A DNA stretch of 47,399 nt from an uncultured Granulosicoccaceae bacterium (GTDB lineage: Bacteria > Pseudomonadota > Gammaproteobacteria > Granulosicoccales > Granulosicoccaceae): contig CALLLW010000011.1 in assembly GCA_938007995.1 (NCBI GenBank), positions 1-47,399 of the forward strand, read 5' to 3'. Below, piece after piece: positions 1-10,486 of this stretch. The position numbers and the translations under genes are program-made. The first letter of the stretch is position 1. Every line of letters starts with the position of its first letter. Below the pieces are notes generated by a model. The model saw nothing but the letters and a program-made list of their open reading frames with translations. It was not told the DNA's origin and ran no database searches.

Positions 1-210
1 GGAAGCTGGCTCAATATTGCAGAAAATGAACTTAGCGCAATGACAAGACAATGTTTAAAGGATCGCCGCATACCAGACCTGGAAACACTCAAGACAGAAA
101 TACGAGTATGGTCGAGTGCTACCAATGACAAACAGCGTGGAGTGGACTGGCAAATGAAAATCGACGATGCCCGATTAAAACTGAAATCCGTCTATTCGAA
201 AATTAAATAA
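1..210 (+). CDS. IS630-family transposase, C-terminal part (cut by window edge)
   Basis: Frame 1 is open from the first base to a TAA at 208-210, giving 69 residues. They begin GSWLNIAENELSAMTRQC and continue with a VDWQ motif and an ARLKLKSVY tail. This is the typical C-terminus of IS630/Tc1-mariner-type DDE transposases, in which the final catalytic acidic residue lies near the SWLN-x-AE-x-E segment. The start lies outside the window, so I cannot say whether the element is complete or active. The stop is only 17 bp from the end of recD on the opposite strand, so the element sits directly against the rec operon. I could not define its terminal inverted repeat. Confidence 0.82.
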   Translation, partial: GSWLNIAENELSAMTRQCLKDRRIPDLETLKTEIRVWSSATNDKQRGVDWQMKIDDARLKLKSVYSKIK

Positions 211-227
211 TACCAAAGCACTAGCCC

Positions 228-2045
228 CTACCCCCACAACCGCCCTCTCAACCCGGAAGCCCGAACCCGCTTAGTCTCACACCCAACCTTCACAGCCTCC
301 ACACTCCCATAAATCTCACCCACCCGCTTGGCCCTCGTGATCCCCGTATACAACAAATCACGACTCAACAAAGTATGCTGTTGATCAGGTAGCACTAGCA
401 ACACATGAGTGAACTCTGACCCCTGGGTTTTATGCACTGTCATTGCATAACAGGTCTGATGCGTTGGCAGTCTGCCGGGTGATACTGCACGTACTGTGTT
501 ATCAACGTCGGCAAACCAGGCCATCAGGTGGCCGTTGACATCAGGCCAGATAAGGCCGGTGTCTCCATTGTAGAGGCCGGTGCCGGGATCATTGCGTGTG
601 ATCAGTATGGGGCGGCCCTGATACCAGAGTTGATTTGGTTGCATGTGCCCAAGCCGGACTAATCTGGATTCTATAAAGCGGTTTATCTGTTCTACGCCAC
701 GCGGGCCTTTGTACAGGGCGCACAGAACGCGGTAGTCCAGTGAGGTTTTGAGTGCGGCTTCTATACTTTCTGAGACGATCACATTCAGTGCGGCAGGCAC
801 AGTCTGCTCAAGTAGCTGATGGTTTAACGAAGTTTGATCAGGGTTGATGAATAACAGATCAGGGAAGTTGCTATCTTCACCAATAACGATAGCGGATTCT
901 GCATCACCAGCATTGACTGCAGCTGCAAACTGACCAATACCGGACTTTGCATCAAAGCGATAGCTGTGTTGCAGCTCGACTATGGCATCTGCCATTCCGC
1001 CTGTCTTATCGTCTGAATCAATTGCCTCAAAACCTGCGCAGGTATTGCTCAGTACTTTACGTTGTTCTGTACTGTACCGCGCAGGCGTTGCGTCACCAAC
1101 TATATCACCCAGTACGTTACCTGCTTCCACAGAGGCAAGCTGGTCTCTGTCACCCAGGAGTATCAGGCGCGTGTTGCTGTCGAGTGCTGACACCAGTGAG
1201 TGCATTAACGATAGATCAACCATTGACGCTTCATCTACCAGCACCAGATCAAACGGTAGCGGAAACCCTGCGTTGTGTTTAAAACCAATGCGTCCCGGTT
1301 GGTAGCCAAGTGCCCTGTGCAGTGTGGATGCGGCATCTGGTAGCTCCAGTGACATGCCCTGCTGTTCCAACTGACTGACTTCACCGCGCAGTGACTCAAG
1401 CAGCCGTGCAGCCGCTTTACCTGTTGGCGCTAACAGCGCTACTCGTATACCTTGACTCGATTGTTCTTGCAACACGGCAAGTAATCTTGCGACTGTGCGT
1501 GTTTTGCCGGTACCCGGCCCGCCGGTTATTACACACAAGCGCTGCCTTGCTGCAACCACTGCGGCAACTCGCTGCCAGTCCGGGCCAGTCGTGTTGGGAT
1601 CTTGCGGGAATAACTGATCAAGCAGCTCTATTGTCGGGGTGGTGTTTTGTGGATCTGATTGTTTATCTTTGCTGCTGGTATTATTGAGCAATTGCAACAG
1701 CATTTCTGCAAGTTCGCGCTCTGCCTGCCAGTATCTTGCAAGATATAATCGATCTGAATCATCAAGCACCAGTGGCAACGTTACCGGTGATTCTGCTCTT
1801 TGCACAACGCCACTGCGTAACAGATCATCTCGAACTTTATCGCTGCCGGCGGAGTTAGTGGTTTTTACAATGCTTTCCAGCTCCACACAAACATCACCAT
1901 TCTGCACTGCAGCGCTTGCCAGAACGGCAGCACTCCACAAAGTATCAGAGCTTTGCAATGCTAATGTTTGTGAGAGATCTGCAAAGGCAATATCAGTCAA
2001 GTTAACTGCGCCGTCTTTAAGTGCTGCATCTATCCATTCACGCAT
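228..2045 (-). CDS. recD: RecBCD enzyme alpha subunit (5'-3' helicase)
   Basis: RecD is the fast 5'-3' helicase of the RecBCD helicase-nuclease, which processes double-strand breaks for recombination. The protein has about 605 residues with all the superfamily 1B helicase signatures: Walker A GGPGTGKT, LAPTGKAAARL (motif Ia), LVDEASMVD (Walker B), LGDRDQLASVEAG (motif III), MTVHKTQGSEF (motif V) and YTGITRAKR (motif VI). The frame is open from a GTG at 2060, but the ATG at 2045 is preferred. It follows a GAGGTG at about 5 nt and overlaps the recB stop by 8 bp, which suggests translational coupling. The C-terminus appears complete. It is the last gene of the recC-recB-recD operon. Confidence 0.95.
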   Translation of the reverse strand: MREWIDAALKDGAVNLTDIAFADLSQTLALQSSDTLWSAAVLASAAVQNGDVCVELESIVKTTNSAGSDKVRDDLLRSGVVQRAESPVTLPLVLDDSDRLYLARYWQAERELAEMLLQLLNNTSSKDKQSDPQNTTPTIELLDQLFPQDPNTTGPDWQRVAAVVAARQRLCVITGGPGTGKTRTVARLLAVLQEQSSQGIRVALLAPTGKAAARLLESLRGEVSQLEQQGMSLELPDAASTLHRALGYQPGRIGFKHNAGFPLPFDLVLVDEASMVDLSLMHSLVSALDSNTRLILLGDRDQLASVEAGNVLGDIVGDATPARYSTEQRKVLSNTCAGFEAIDSDDKTGGMADAIVELQHSYRFDAKSGIGQFAAAVNAGDAESAIVIGEDSNFPDLLFINPDQTSLNHQLLEQTVPAALNVIVSESIEAALKTSLDYRVLCALYKGPRGVEQINRFIESRLVRLGHMQPNQLWYQGRPILITRNDPGTGLYNGDTGLIWPDVNGHLMAWFADVDNTVRAVSPGRLPTHQTCYAMTVHKTQGSEFTHVLLVLPDQQHTLLSRDLLYTGITRAKRVGEIYGSVEAVKVGCETKRVRASGLRGRLWG

Positions 2046-5000
2046 GCTGCACCTCACCACTCAATAGTTGATCGAGCTCATTCAGCAACTCTTGCGCTGG
2101 ACGCGCTTTGTATACACCCGTTGGCGACTTTGCATCAGGTGCCTGATTATCAATTGCGCCCGTCATACCGCGAACAAACAGATAATAGACACCGCCGAAG
2201 TCACGCTCGTAGTCAAAGTCCGGTATTCGCGCAGTGAGATAGCGCTTTAGCGCCACTGAATAAATCAGATATTGCAGATCGTAACGATGATGCTGCATGG
2301 CGTCACTTAACGCGTCTGCGTGATAGTCTGCAACGTCATAACCGAGATGGTTGGACTTGTAATCAGCTATATACCAACGATTATCTACACGGAAAGTCAG
2401 ATCGATAAACCCTGTCATGTAACCATCGAGCCGGTCAAAGCTCAGATCATCTTCAGCTCCCAGCACACCGGCTGCGCGCAATAACGCGACCAGTTTGTCG
2501 GCTACAAGGCCCGCAACCGGGAAATGAAAGGCGAGCTCATCTAGTCTATCCTTGTTGTCGAGTTTGCTGAGCGAAAAGCCGTTGTCAAGCAACGGAGTAT
2601 CGAGGGTATTGCGTACCAGCTGGCACAAGGCAGGCACCCATTGTATGTTGACACCGTAACTGCGGAGCTTGGTGTCAGCGTATTCGTTTAAATGCTGGAT
2701 ATCAGTACTGCAAAAGTCGAGGTGCTCAAACACCGAGTGAACCAGCGTGCCAGCATCTGCACCCCGTGGAAAGTGAAACGGGCTGCTATAATCCGGCGTT
2801 TCCGGTCGCTGAACCGCAACATCTACTGCGTCATGGTCCGGATTTTCAACGCCATGGGTAGCACCACGCGCGAGGGCTGAATAGCTACCTACCCGCCAGC
2901 TTGCCTGAACATAACGCCCGGCGGTACGCGCTTGCGGTGCATCCTCTGCAGCAGTTGGCAAGATCAGAGTACCCTGAAATACAGCCTTCTCTGATCTTGC
3001 AATATCTGCACATTGATTTGCCAGATTATCGATCGCAGCAAAAAGCAGAGGCTGTGAGTCAATTGTGTTTTTTATGTCGGGTGGAAAGCTCACACCCAAC
3101 ATCTGCCACAGCGCTGCATGCTTCATGTTTTTGTTAGCAGTAACACCAATCCAGCAACTTTGTTCTGCGCGAGTCAATGCCACATACAGAGTACGTAGTG
3201 ACTCATCTTTTTCAGCCTGAGTTGCCTCTGTTTTTCTTTCACCCAGTTTATCACTGCCAACATCAAGACGGGGCAAACCAACTTCAGAAAAGGTGACCGC
3301 ATCACCCCTACTGACCGGGTCTCTGCCGATGCTGGCAAACGGCAACATGACGATTGGATACTGAAGGCCTTTGGCTTTATGAACTGTGACGATTTGCACC
3401 AGTGCTTCATCACTTTCAAGGCGTAGTTGCAGTGCCTCATCAGCATCCTGATCGCGCCAGCGTTGCGCTGTTTTTAATAATGCAGGCAGATCAGGGTGAT
3501 CCTGCCATGTAGTTTGCAGTACATCAGCCAGGTGCAGGTAATTACCCAGAATACGATCTATACCACGCACCTCGCTTGATTCTACCCTGTGAGCATTGAC
3601 GCGACTTTTAAACAGAGACATAAAACGCAACACAGCGGCCTGCGGACCGGACTGCTGACATTGCTCACGGCACCGTTGCACTGCATCTTCAATGCGTTGC
3701 CACGCCACTGCGTCATCGCGTTGCCGCAACAGCTCGTCAGCACTGTAGCCCGCCAGTGGTGACACGAGCACTCTGCTCAGGCTTGCGCTTTCACCGGGGT
3801 GTGCCAGTACACGCAGCAGTGCCAGTATATCCAGCGCCTCAGGACTACTGAATACATTCTGGCGGGATTGCATTGCACTGCCAATTCCCACTGCCAGCAA
3901 CGCGTCGCGTATTTTCTGCCCTTGCCGGTGATTCGATACCAGTACTGCAATATCTTTTGCCTCCACCGGTGTGCTGCCGAGTGTGGTATTGCTCAGTATC
4001 CAGGCTACACGACACGCACAGTTCTGTGCCAGCTCGTTAATTGTCACTGGCACATTGGGCAGTAGATCTCGTTCCACATCAACGCAATCGAATTGTAATG
4101 GCGGTAATTCTTTACTACCAACCTTCAAACCGCGACCCTCAGCAGTACCACCTGCAGTTACCGGCAGATAAGCAATATCAGCAGCGCCGAACGGACGAGC
4201 ACTCTGTTCATACAATACATTTAACGCGTTGATTAATCGTTTTGACGATCGCCAGTTGTTATCCAGTGTATGTTGTTGGTCAGCACTCTCACGAGCACGC
4301 AAGTAAACATTGATATCTGCACCACGGAAACGATAGATTGATTGCTTAGGGTCACCAATCAGATACAGTGCAGCAGAGGATTCTGACTCTTGTGGAAAAA
4401 GAGTATCAAATATTTCATATTGAATACGGTCAGTATCCTGAAATTCATCTATTAGCGCTACCTGGTATCGCTGACGTAGAACACGTGTTAAGCGCTCTCC
4501 GTTTTCACCGGTAAGGGCTGCATGCAATTGCAGCAGAAGATCATCAAAGGTGCGCTGCCGCGCAAGTAACTTTCGCTGTGCCAGATCACTGCTGATAATT
4601 GCTTTAGCATCGCATTGCAACGCTACCAGCTTTCGGAATCTTAACTGGTTGTACGCGCCCACAAGTTCTTCAATGCACCTACCCAGATCAGACTGTGGTG
4701 CTTGCTGATTTTTCTTAACCTTGTTCTTACCATCGAGTAGTTTGTCATTGCCAAGCAAAGCCAGAGCAGTGTCAATGGTCGGCGGTGCGGTCTTATACTG
4801 CAGCATCTCTACTGCAACACCTGCAGCTCTACGCACATTCTCCGCAGTGTAGCCTGAGCCTATTTTCAGTAATTTACTCTGCACACCTTCCAGAATCTGA
4901 TCCACCCACGAACTTCCTTCTGCACTCCATGCAGCTTGTGTTGCGGTGAATAACGCATTAACGTTTACCTGCGACTGTTGTAGCTCAGCTGCAGAAAACT

Positions 5001-5616
5001 GCGGAACTATTTGACCGGCTGGATCAGTAATTACCGGTGCAAGCCGATTCAGTACAGCAGCAGGTGATCGCCAGGCTGAAGGGATACATTCGGTTTCATC
5101 AGCTGACATGGGGGTGATGTTATCGCGCCACCACGCTTGAGCTGCCTTTAGTTTCAGTGAGTCGACTTCCGCCTGCAACTCTGCATCAAACAACTCGCCA
5201 CTTTCAAACGCCTGCTCTCGAAGGACCCGATCACAAAATCCATGAATGGTAAAAATGGCTGCCTGATCCATACAGTGATAGGCAAGTTCCAGTCGCTCTT
5301 TGGTTGCCGGTCTGCTCAGGTGCGGCGCGAGTACCGCCAGTAACGTTGGATCTGCATCTTCGGGTAACTCGCCATTGAGTACCCGAAGCCCAAGTGCAAT
5401 ACGTGAGCGCAATCGGGCTCGCAACTCTTCAGTGGCTGCGTTTGTGAATGTGACGACCAGAATATCTTCAACCGTGGGGGGTTCCGCGTTTGTTTCATCT
5501 ATTAATAAACGCAGGTACAGGTTAGCCACAGTAAAGGTTTTACCTGTACCGGCACTGGCCTCTATTAAATGACGTCCGTTTAGCGGTAATGTGGCAGCAT
5601 CAAGCGATGCGCTCAT
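2038..5616 (-). CDS. recB: RecBCD enzyme beta subunit (3'-5' helicase/nuclease)
   Basis: RecB has 1192 residues, close to the roughly 1180 of the E. coli protein. It combines a UvrD-like 3'-5' helicase with a C-terminal nuclease that is switched at Chi sites. Visible motifs are Walker A EASAGTGKTFTV near residue 20, FTNAATEELRARL, Walker B IDEFQDTDRIQYE, LIGDPKQSIYRFRGADI, and VTVHKAKGLQYPIVMLP. Near the C-terminus, GFIDLTF and IADYKSNHLG carry the Asp-Asp-Lys nuclease active site, so both activities should be intact. The start codon overlaps the recC stop by 4 bp (ATGA). The end overlaps the preferred recD start by 8 bp, consistent with one tightly coupled mRNA. Confidence 0.96.
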   Translation of the reverse strand: MSASLDAATLPLNGRHLIEASAGTGKTFTVANLYLRLLIDETNAEPPTVEDILVVTFTNAATEELRARLRSRIALGLRVLNGELPEDADPTLLAVLAPHLSRPATKERLELAYHCMDQAAIFTIHGFCDRVLREQAFESGELFDAELQAEVDSLKLKAAQAWWRDNITPMSADETECIPSAWRSPAAVLNRLAPVITDPAGQIVPQFSAAELQQSQVNVNALFTATQAAWSAEGSSWVDQILEGVQSKLLKIGSGYTAENVRRAAGVAVEMLQYKTAPPTIDTALALLGNDKLLDGKNKVKKNQQAPQSDLGRCIEELVGAYNQLRFRKLVALQCDAKAIISSDLAQRKLLARQRTFDDLLLQLHAALTGENGERLTRVLRQRYQVALIDEFQDTDRIQYEIFDTLFPQESESSAALYLIGDPKQSIYRFRGADINVYLRARESADQQHTLDNNWRSSKRLINALNVLYEQSARPFGAADIAYLPVTAGGTAEGRGLKVGSKELPPLQFDCVDVERDLLPNVPVTINELAQNCACRVAWILSNTTLGSTPVEAKDIAVLVSNHRQGQKIRDALLAVGIGSAMQSRQNVFSSPEALDILALLRVLAHPGESASLSRVLVSPLAGYSADELLRQRDDAVAWQRIEDAVQRCREQCQQSGPQAAVLRFMSLFKSRVNAHRVESSEVRGIDRILGNYLHLADVLQTTWQDHPDLPALLKTAQRWRDQDADEALQLRLESDEALVQIVTVHKAKGLQYPIVMLPFASIGRDPVSRGDAVTFSEVGLPRLDVGSDKLGERKTEATQAEKDESLRTLYVALTRAEQSCWIGVTANKNMKHAALWQMLGVSFPPDIKNTIDSQPLLFAAIDNLANQCADIARSEKAVFQGTLILPTAAEDAPQARTAGRYVQASWRVGSYSALARGATHGVENPDHDAVDVAVQRPETPDYSSPFHFPRGADAGTLVHSVFEHLDFCSTDIQHLNEYADTKLRSYGVNIQWVPALCQLVRNTLDTPLLDNGFSLSKLDNKDRLDELAFHFPVAGLVADKLVALLRAAGVLGAEDDLSFDRLDGYMTGFIDLTFRVDNRWYIADYKSNHLGYDVADYHADALSDAMQHHRYDLQYLIYSVALKRYLTARIPDFDYERDFGGVYYLFVRGMTGAIDNQAPDAKSPTGVYKARPAQELLNELDQLLSGEVQHA

Positions 5617-8600
5617 GGTTTCAGCTCCTCAGCACCAAGTAATCGTCCGGCCCATGCCTGAAAGTCTTCACTTTGCAGCACTTGTTCAGGGTTGCCATAC
5701 AAGAGCTGAACCGGCTCACTCTGGCTTTCCGGCTGTGCGCCAAATTGCGAACCTGGCAGCCAGACATTTTGCGGATCACCCCGAACTGCTCCGGCAGTTG
5801 CGGCACTGGTTTTCGGGAAGAACGGCAGTGCACTCGACTGCCCCTGATGCCAGCCTGCGAACCAGGGTTGTAATTTTTCTATCGCATCTGATATTCCAAT
5901 AGCAGGCAACTCTCGTAATTTGTCTTTCGTTACAAGTATTGATTTTCCATTCACTTCACCTGATGCAGAGCCGATTATATGATCCAGCCACCATCTACTA
6001 ATATGACCACCATGAAGTTTTGATGCGTGATGATGCAATACGCCGGTACTACCATCAGGCCATCGGACACCACTGGTTAGTCTGCCTTGCAGTTGTTGCT
6101 CATTAACCGAAACATTGATGTCGATAAATTTAATCTGTTCCGGTTGCTGCTCTCTTATTTGTTCAGCCAGTACTTTGGCTTCGGCATAGATTGTATCGAA
6201 AACAAGCTCGCCTAAACCGCCATGCGGCATGAAACCGCTTTGTGTCAGGTGTTTTTGAACATCAGCTTTGTCAGACTCCGGCTGCCAGAGTAGAGAAGCA
6301 ACCAGACTGCTACGCACGGCATACTGTGATAATGCATCCATACCGAACGGCTCAGCATCCTGCGGCTCTTGTTCATCACGCCAGAGTGCGACACCCAGCA
6401 CCCGACGACAGTACCAGGCTGACGGACTGTTCCAGAATCGCTGAAAGTCATCCAACGCAATAGGAGTATCGGTTATTGCATGTGATTGAGACAAATTCAG
6501 TGATGCTCGCTCAGGCCTGTCAGCGGGTGGCGCCCATTCACTGGCAAAGGTGTACAAGCTGGTTTGATCTTGATTAAAGAGTGCTTTAGAGAAAGGCTGC
6601 AGCGGATGCGCCACACACCGCGGTGGTCGATTCGGGTGGCGCAAAGTCAGGTAGTCACGTAACTCGGAAACCAGCACCGATGGTTCACGTGAGGCATTAT
6701 CTGAGGCATTGCGGTAAATCCACGACAAATACAGCTCATCGCGAGCAGACAACAATGCCTCAAGAAAAAGATAACGGTCATCATCACGAACCGATCTGTC
6801 ACCCGGCAGTGGATGTCGGGCGATAAGATCAAACCCGGGATTAGGACGCTGCCGTGGGAAATCACTATCATTCAAGCCGAGCATACATACCACCCTAAAC
6901 GGCACTGAACGCAGTGGCACCATGGAACTAAACGTCACGCGACCGGTTAGGTAACGATGGTTCTTTCTCTCTGCACCCGCCAATGCACCCCTGAGTATTT
7001 CTGCAAAGGTTGCGTGAGACATGGTGTCAGTCGGGCTGGCCTTGCTGGCATCAGTCACGAGCTCTGTCAGTACTTCACGGAACTGCGCCAGTGCATCTGA
7101 CTCTTGATCATCAGGCTGCAAAAAACGGTTAATCATTTCATTGATAACATCAACCCAATTTGATACGGCTCGTGCCTTGTCTAGTCGCACACGGGTTTCC
7201 GCCAATGCATTCAGCAGATTTATCAGTTGGCTTAGCAACCCTGCCTGCTGACCTTCGACCAGTGTAGCGGGCAGGACTTCACCGACAGCAGCAGCGCCTG
7301 GTGGCATCGCGCGACCAAGTAAAAGACGACGCAGCCCGAAGTCCCAGCTGTGCAACGCTGCATCGGGTTGTTGAAATATTTTACTGGCATCCCCTGCAAG
7401 CGTACGACGAACACCTGATTCATTTAGCCAATCGGCGAGAGTCGACAAGGCTCTTTCATCAAAACCGAACTTACGTGCAATGGCAGGCTCTGCGGCAAAT
7501 GCCAATACGCCTGTTGCCTCGAACTCGAAGCCCGGCAACTCAAATAACCGCTGCACGCAGGCAACTACCCGCGAGACCTCAACCAATGCACGGTCGGCTA
7601 TTGACCATGGTATGCGACGCCGCTTTGAAGCGTTGTCTGTTTCATCCCCCACGCTGCCGAACACCGCCTCAATCACCGGTGCATAACGATTGATATCAGG
7701 CACCATGACGATGATATCGGCCGGAGTGAGACTATGATCCGCATTTAAAAGGTCAAGCAACCGGTCACTTAACGCCTGCACCTCACGCATCGGGCTATAA
7801 CACTGGTGCAACTGAATACTTGTGTCAGCATTTGTCTGATCTGCTTTTTCGCCTGTTTCTTTATCAGACACAGAAACCTGCTCGTTAACCTCAAAAGGTT
7901 GCAGCAAATCCGCTTGTACCGCAGCAAGTAGGTTGTCATCAGCTGATGGTAGAAAGAATTGTTCGTCGTGCACCCACTCGCTACGATCACTGAGCAACTT
8001 CATCAGCGTGCGGCCACTGCCGCCCAGGGAGCCAAGCAACGGGTTGCCAACCTGATCATCTGCCTGACTATCTGCCAGGTCATCTGTAAGCGATGCGTTG
8101 CTACTCAGCTTAAGGCGCTCTCGCGCAGCACGACGCATGTCAAGCAGGTCTGCCCAGTAGTCTATTGCAGGATTAAGAAAGTACAGCGACACCCGATCAG
8201 CACCCGACTGATCCAGCCTCGCTACTCTCACCAGAACATCAAGTGTGCTTGGTGGTAGCAGCCCGACATTAAATAGATGAAGTTGCGGCGGCAGCAACGC
8301 AGGATCAATATCACCCTTGTCTGCAAGAGTACAAAACTGCTGCCACAATGAGGCACGATGAGGCTCCGAAACTGACTCCACAAGACGCCGCCACAACGCC
8401 GGCTGCCAGAGTTGACTGGCATCATCACCGGCCCTGCCGTTACCAGCCCCGTTATTACTCTCCCCGTTATTACCTGCAATGCTACTACCGGCCAAAGCAT
8501 TACCGGGAATTTGATTGGAGCCCTGTTCCCAGTCAAGCAACATCTTCGGTCGGTAAACCAGATACTGGTCAAAGACATCTGCAATACGTGTTGCGAGCTG

Positions 8601-8990
8601 CACACGTTTGGTGTCACCGAGCGCACCACCATCTGATGCGGCATAGCGCTGCAGCGGGGACCATATCTCATCATTCTCACTACAAATTGCATCGAGCTGA
8701 CTCAGCACCCGTAAGCGCAACGCATTTCGCTCAAAGGCCGACTTTTCCGGTACGTCTTCGAGGCAGCTACGATACAGCTGCCAGACAAAAGTTGCCGGCA
8801 ATTTATAATCAATGTTGGCTGCGATGCCGGATCGATCTGCAATTTGAAAGTTCAACCATCGACCAATACCCGGATTGGCAACCAGCACAGTCTCAGGTGT
8901 AAGCGGATCAGTCAGTGGTTGCGACTCCCGCAGCGTGCACATCAGGATGAATAACGCTTCAAGACGGTTGCTGTGGTAGACGTGTAACAT
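5613..8990 (-). CDS. recC: RecBCD enzyme gamma subunit (Chi recognition)
   Basis: RecC has 1125 residues, against about 1122 in E. coli. It is the scaffold and Chi-recognition subunit of RecBCD and has a helicase-like fold without a working ATPase. The N-terminus MLHVYHSNRLEALF and internal segments such as PNPGIGRWLN-type, YSPMREVQALSDRLL, MVPDINRYAPVIEAVFG and VCMLGLNDSDFPRQ are characteristic of the family. It is the first gene of the minus-strand rec operon. Its stop overlaps the recB start by 4 bp. It is divergent from the SbcD-like gene, with about 260 bp between them that must hold both promoters. A stretch of repeated GNN/GAG codons near residue 170 is low-complexity and may be a local expansion. 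Confidence 0.94.
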   Translation of the reverse strand: MLHVYHSNRLEALFILMCTLRESQPLTDPLTPETVLVANPGIGRWLNFQIADRSGIAANIDYKLPATFVWQLYRSCLEDVPEKSAFERNALRLRVLSQLDAICSENDEIWSPLQRYAASDGGALGDTKRVQLATRIADVFDQYLVYRPKMLLDWEQGSNQIPGNALAGSSIAGNNGESNNGAGNGRAGDDASQLWQPALWRRLVESVSEPHRASLWQQFCTLADKGDIDPALLPPQLHLFNVGLLPPSTLDVLVRVARLDQSGADRVSLYFLNPAIDYWADLLDMRRAARERLKLSSNASLTDDLADSQADDQVGNPLLGSLGGSGRTLMKLLSDRSEWVHDEQFFLPSADDNLLAAVQADLLQPFEVNEQVSVSDKETGEKADQTNADTSIQLHQCYSPMREVQALSDRLLDLLNADHSLTPADIIVMVPDINRYAPVIEAVFGSVGDETDNASKRRRIPWSIADRALVEVSRVVACVQRLFELPGFEFEATGVLAFAAEPAIARKFGFDERALSTLADWLNESGVRRTLAGDASKIFQQPDAALHSWDFGLRRLLLGRAMPPGAAAVGEVLPATLVEGQQAGLLSQLINLLNALAETRVRLDKARAVSNWVDVINEMINRFLQPDDQESDALAQFREVLTELVTDASKASPTDTMSHATFAEILRGALAGAERKNHRYLTGRVTFSSMVPLRSVPFRVVCMLGLNDSDFPRQRPNPGFDLIARHPLPGDRSVRDDDRYLFLEALLSARDELYLSWIYRNASDNASREPSVLVSELRDYLTLRHPNRPPRCVAHPLQPFSKALFNQDQTSLYTFASEWAPPADRPERASLNLSQSHAITDTPIALDDFQRFWNSPSAWYCRRVLGVALWRDEQEPQDAEPFGMDALSQYAVRSSLVASLLWQPESDKADVQKHLTQSGFMPHGGLGELVFDTIYAEAKVLAEQIREQQPEQIKFIDINVSVNEQQLQGRLTSGVRWPDGSTGVLHHHASKLHGGHISRWWLDHIIGSASGEVNGKSILVTKDKLRELPAIGISDAIEKLQPWFAGWHQGQSSALPFFPKTSAATAGAVRGDPQNVWLPGSQFGAQPESQSEPVQLLYGNPEQVLQSEDFQAWAGRLLGAEELKP

Positions 8991-9250
8991 GTATTAAACT
9001 GATACCGAATTCGAAGCTTTAACTATAACGCAAGAACACAATGCGGATGATTAAACCTGCGCTCCAGCGGTGCTGCAACACCGCGAACTTCAATATGGTG
9101 ACGCTCGATATCAGATATAATCCACCGCAGCGTTAGCACCGGCTCTGCCACAGGTTTAGTTGGAATAGTGCGAGCATCAACAGCTTTTCTTTTTTTTGAA
9201 AATTTACTGTGCTTGCGTGCAGGATTTGGATACCGCAGCGGAGATATATT
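8991..9250. promoter_or_regulatory. Divergent intergenic region recC / sbcD-like
   Basis: This 260-bp space separates the minus-strand recC operon from the plus-strand nuclease pair and must carry both promoters. I see no convincing -35/-10 pair, LexA box or strong hairpin. It holds a pyrimidine-rich tract with seven consecutive T near 9191-9197. A GGAGA just before the GTG at 9251 serves as ribosome binding site for the SbcD-like gene. A minus-strand frame is open here for about 70 codons but lacks a good start, so I do not call it a gene. Confidence 0.5.
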
Positions 9251-10486
9251 GTGGTTAAAATTTTACATACCGCCGACATACATCTTGACTCTCCATTAAA
9301 ATCACTGGCAATGCGGAATGAATCTCTGCGCGAGACTGTTGAGGCTGCAACGCGCACCGCACTGGAAAAAATAATTGATACCGCAATCGATGAGGAGGCG
9401 ATTGCGCTATTAATCGCCGGTGATCTGTTTGACGGCAAACAGCGCAGCGCACGCACGGCTGTTTTTTTAACTCGCCAGCTTGATCGGCTGCGCAGCTCAA
9501 ACATTCGGGTGTTCTACATTAAGGGCAATCACGACGCCGAAAATACGCTTTCCGGTGCAATCGACCTGCCGGGCAATGTGCATGTATTTTCCGGCCGTGG
9601 TGAAAAAGTACAACTAACCGATAACATCTGGATCCACGGGGTCAGCTTTACACAAACCCACGCGCCCGACAGCTTGCTGCCAAAGTTTCCATCGCCGGTG
9701 GCAGGTGCAGTCAATATTGCCCTGCTGCATACCTCTCTTGCCGGTGCCGCAGGTCATGATGTTTATGCCCCCTGCTCTGTCAATGATCTTAAAGACTCAG
9801 GCTTCGATTACTGGGCGCTCGGCCATGTACACAAAAGACAAATCCACTCGGAGTCTCCCTGGGTGGTCATGCCGGGCATGCCACAGGGTCGGGATATTGG
9901 TGAAGCAGGTACAAAATCCGCAACCCTGCTACAGATAGATGATGGAAAAATTGATATCACAGAGATACCAACATCTGCAGCGGAGTTTCTCAGTGAGACA
10001 CTTGATGTAACGAATATTGATAACGACGATTCCCTGAAAAGACTGATGCGAGACACACTGCTGCAAACCGCTAACAAAATGAGCGCCACTGCGGGAGTAG
10101 TACGGCTAACACTGCACGGCGCACCGGTTAATCACTGGCAGATTCTGCGTGACATTGACTACTGGCGTGAACAAGCAGCCGAACTGGCACGTGAAACCGA
10201 ACGACTGTGGCTTGATAAACTTATATTCAAAATTGAAGCGCCGGATAAGCACAACAGCGCCAGTGCAACCGATGAATTGGCTGTTATCATTGAACAGATT
10301 CGCAATGAAGAAAGCTTTACTCACATTGCAGTAAAGCAGGTAGAGGAACTACTCGGAGAATTACCAAGAGAAGTCAGAGCCACAATGCTATCTGATGAAA
10401 GTCGCCTGCAAACATTGACTACTGAACTCGGCAAAGCGGGTGCACAACAGGTGCTTGCCCGAATGAAAGCGGCAGACAACCAATGA
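9251..10486 (+). CDS. SbcD/YhaO-like DNA repair exonuclease (metallophosphoesterase)
   Basis: This Mre11/SbcD-family metallophosphoesterase has about 411 residues. It probably acts as the nuclease half of a DNA-end processing complex with the next gene. The five phosphoesterase motifs are present in order: TADIHLD near residue 9, AGDLFDG, KGNHDAEN, LLHTSL and GHVHKRQ, which together bind two metal ions. The frame is open from a GTG at 9209, but the GTG at 9251 is chosen. A GGAGA lies 6-7 nt before it, and the protein then begins MVKILHTADIHLD, exactly where the family begins. Its stop overlaps the next start by 4 bp (ATGA). Size and partner type resemble Bacillus YhaO more than classical SbcD. 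Confidence 0.88.
   Translation: MVKILHTADIHLDSPLKSLAMRNESLRETVEAATRTALEKIIDTAIDEEAIALLIAGDLFDGKQRSARTAVFLTRQLDRLRSSNIRVFYIKGNHDAENTLSGAIDLPGNVHVFSGRGEKVQLTDNIWIHGVSFTQTHAPDSLLPKFPSPVAGAVNIALLHTSLAGAAGHDVYAPCSVNDLKDSGFDYWALGHVHKRQIHSESPWVVMPGMPQGRDIGEAGTKSATLLQIDDGKIDITEIPTSAAEFLSETLDVTNIDNDDSLKRLMRDTLLQTANKMSATAGVVRLTLHGAPVNHWQILRDIDYWREQAAELARETERLWLDKLIFKIEAPDKHNSASATDELAVIIEQIRNEESFTHIAVKQVEELLGELPREVRATMLSDESRLQTLTTELGKAGAQQVLARMKAADNQ

Noticed and set aside
8400..8520. Run of similar codons in recC (Gly/Asn-rich stretch) as a separate repeat element
   Set aside because: It is an irregular low-complexity linker within an intact gene with no exact repeat unit.
9001..9205. Minus-strand open frame of about 70 codons between recC and the SbcD-like gene
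   Set aside because: No ATG start or ribosome binding site, it runs into the divergent promoter region and I recognise nothing in the translation.
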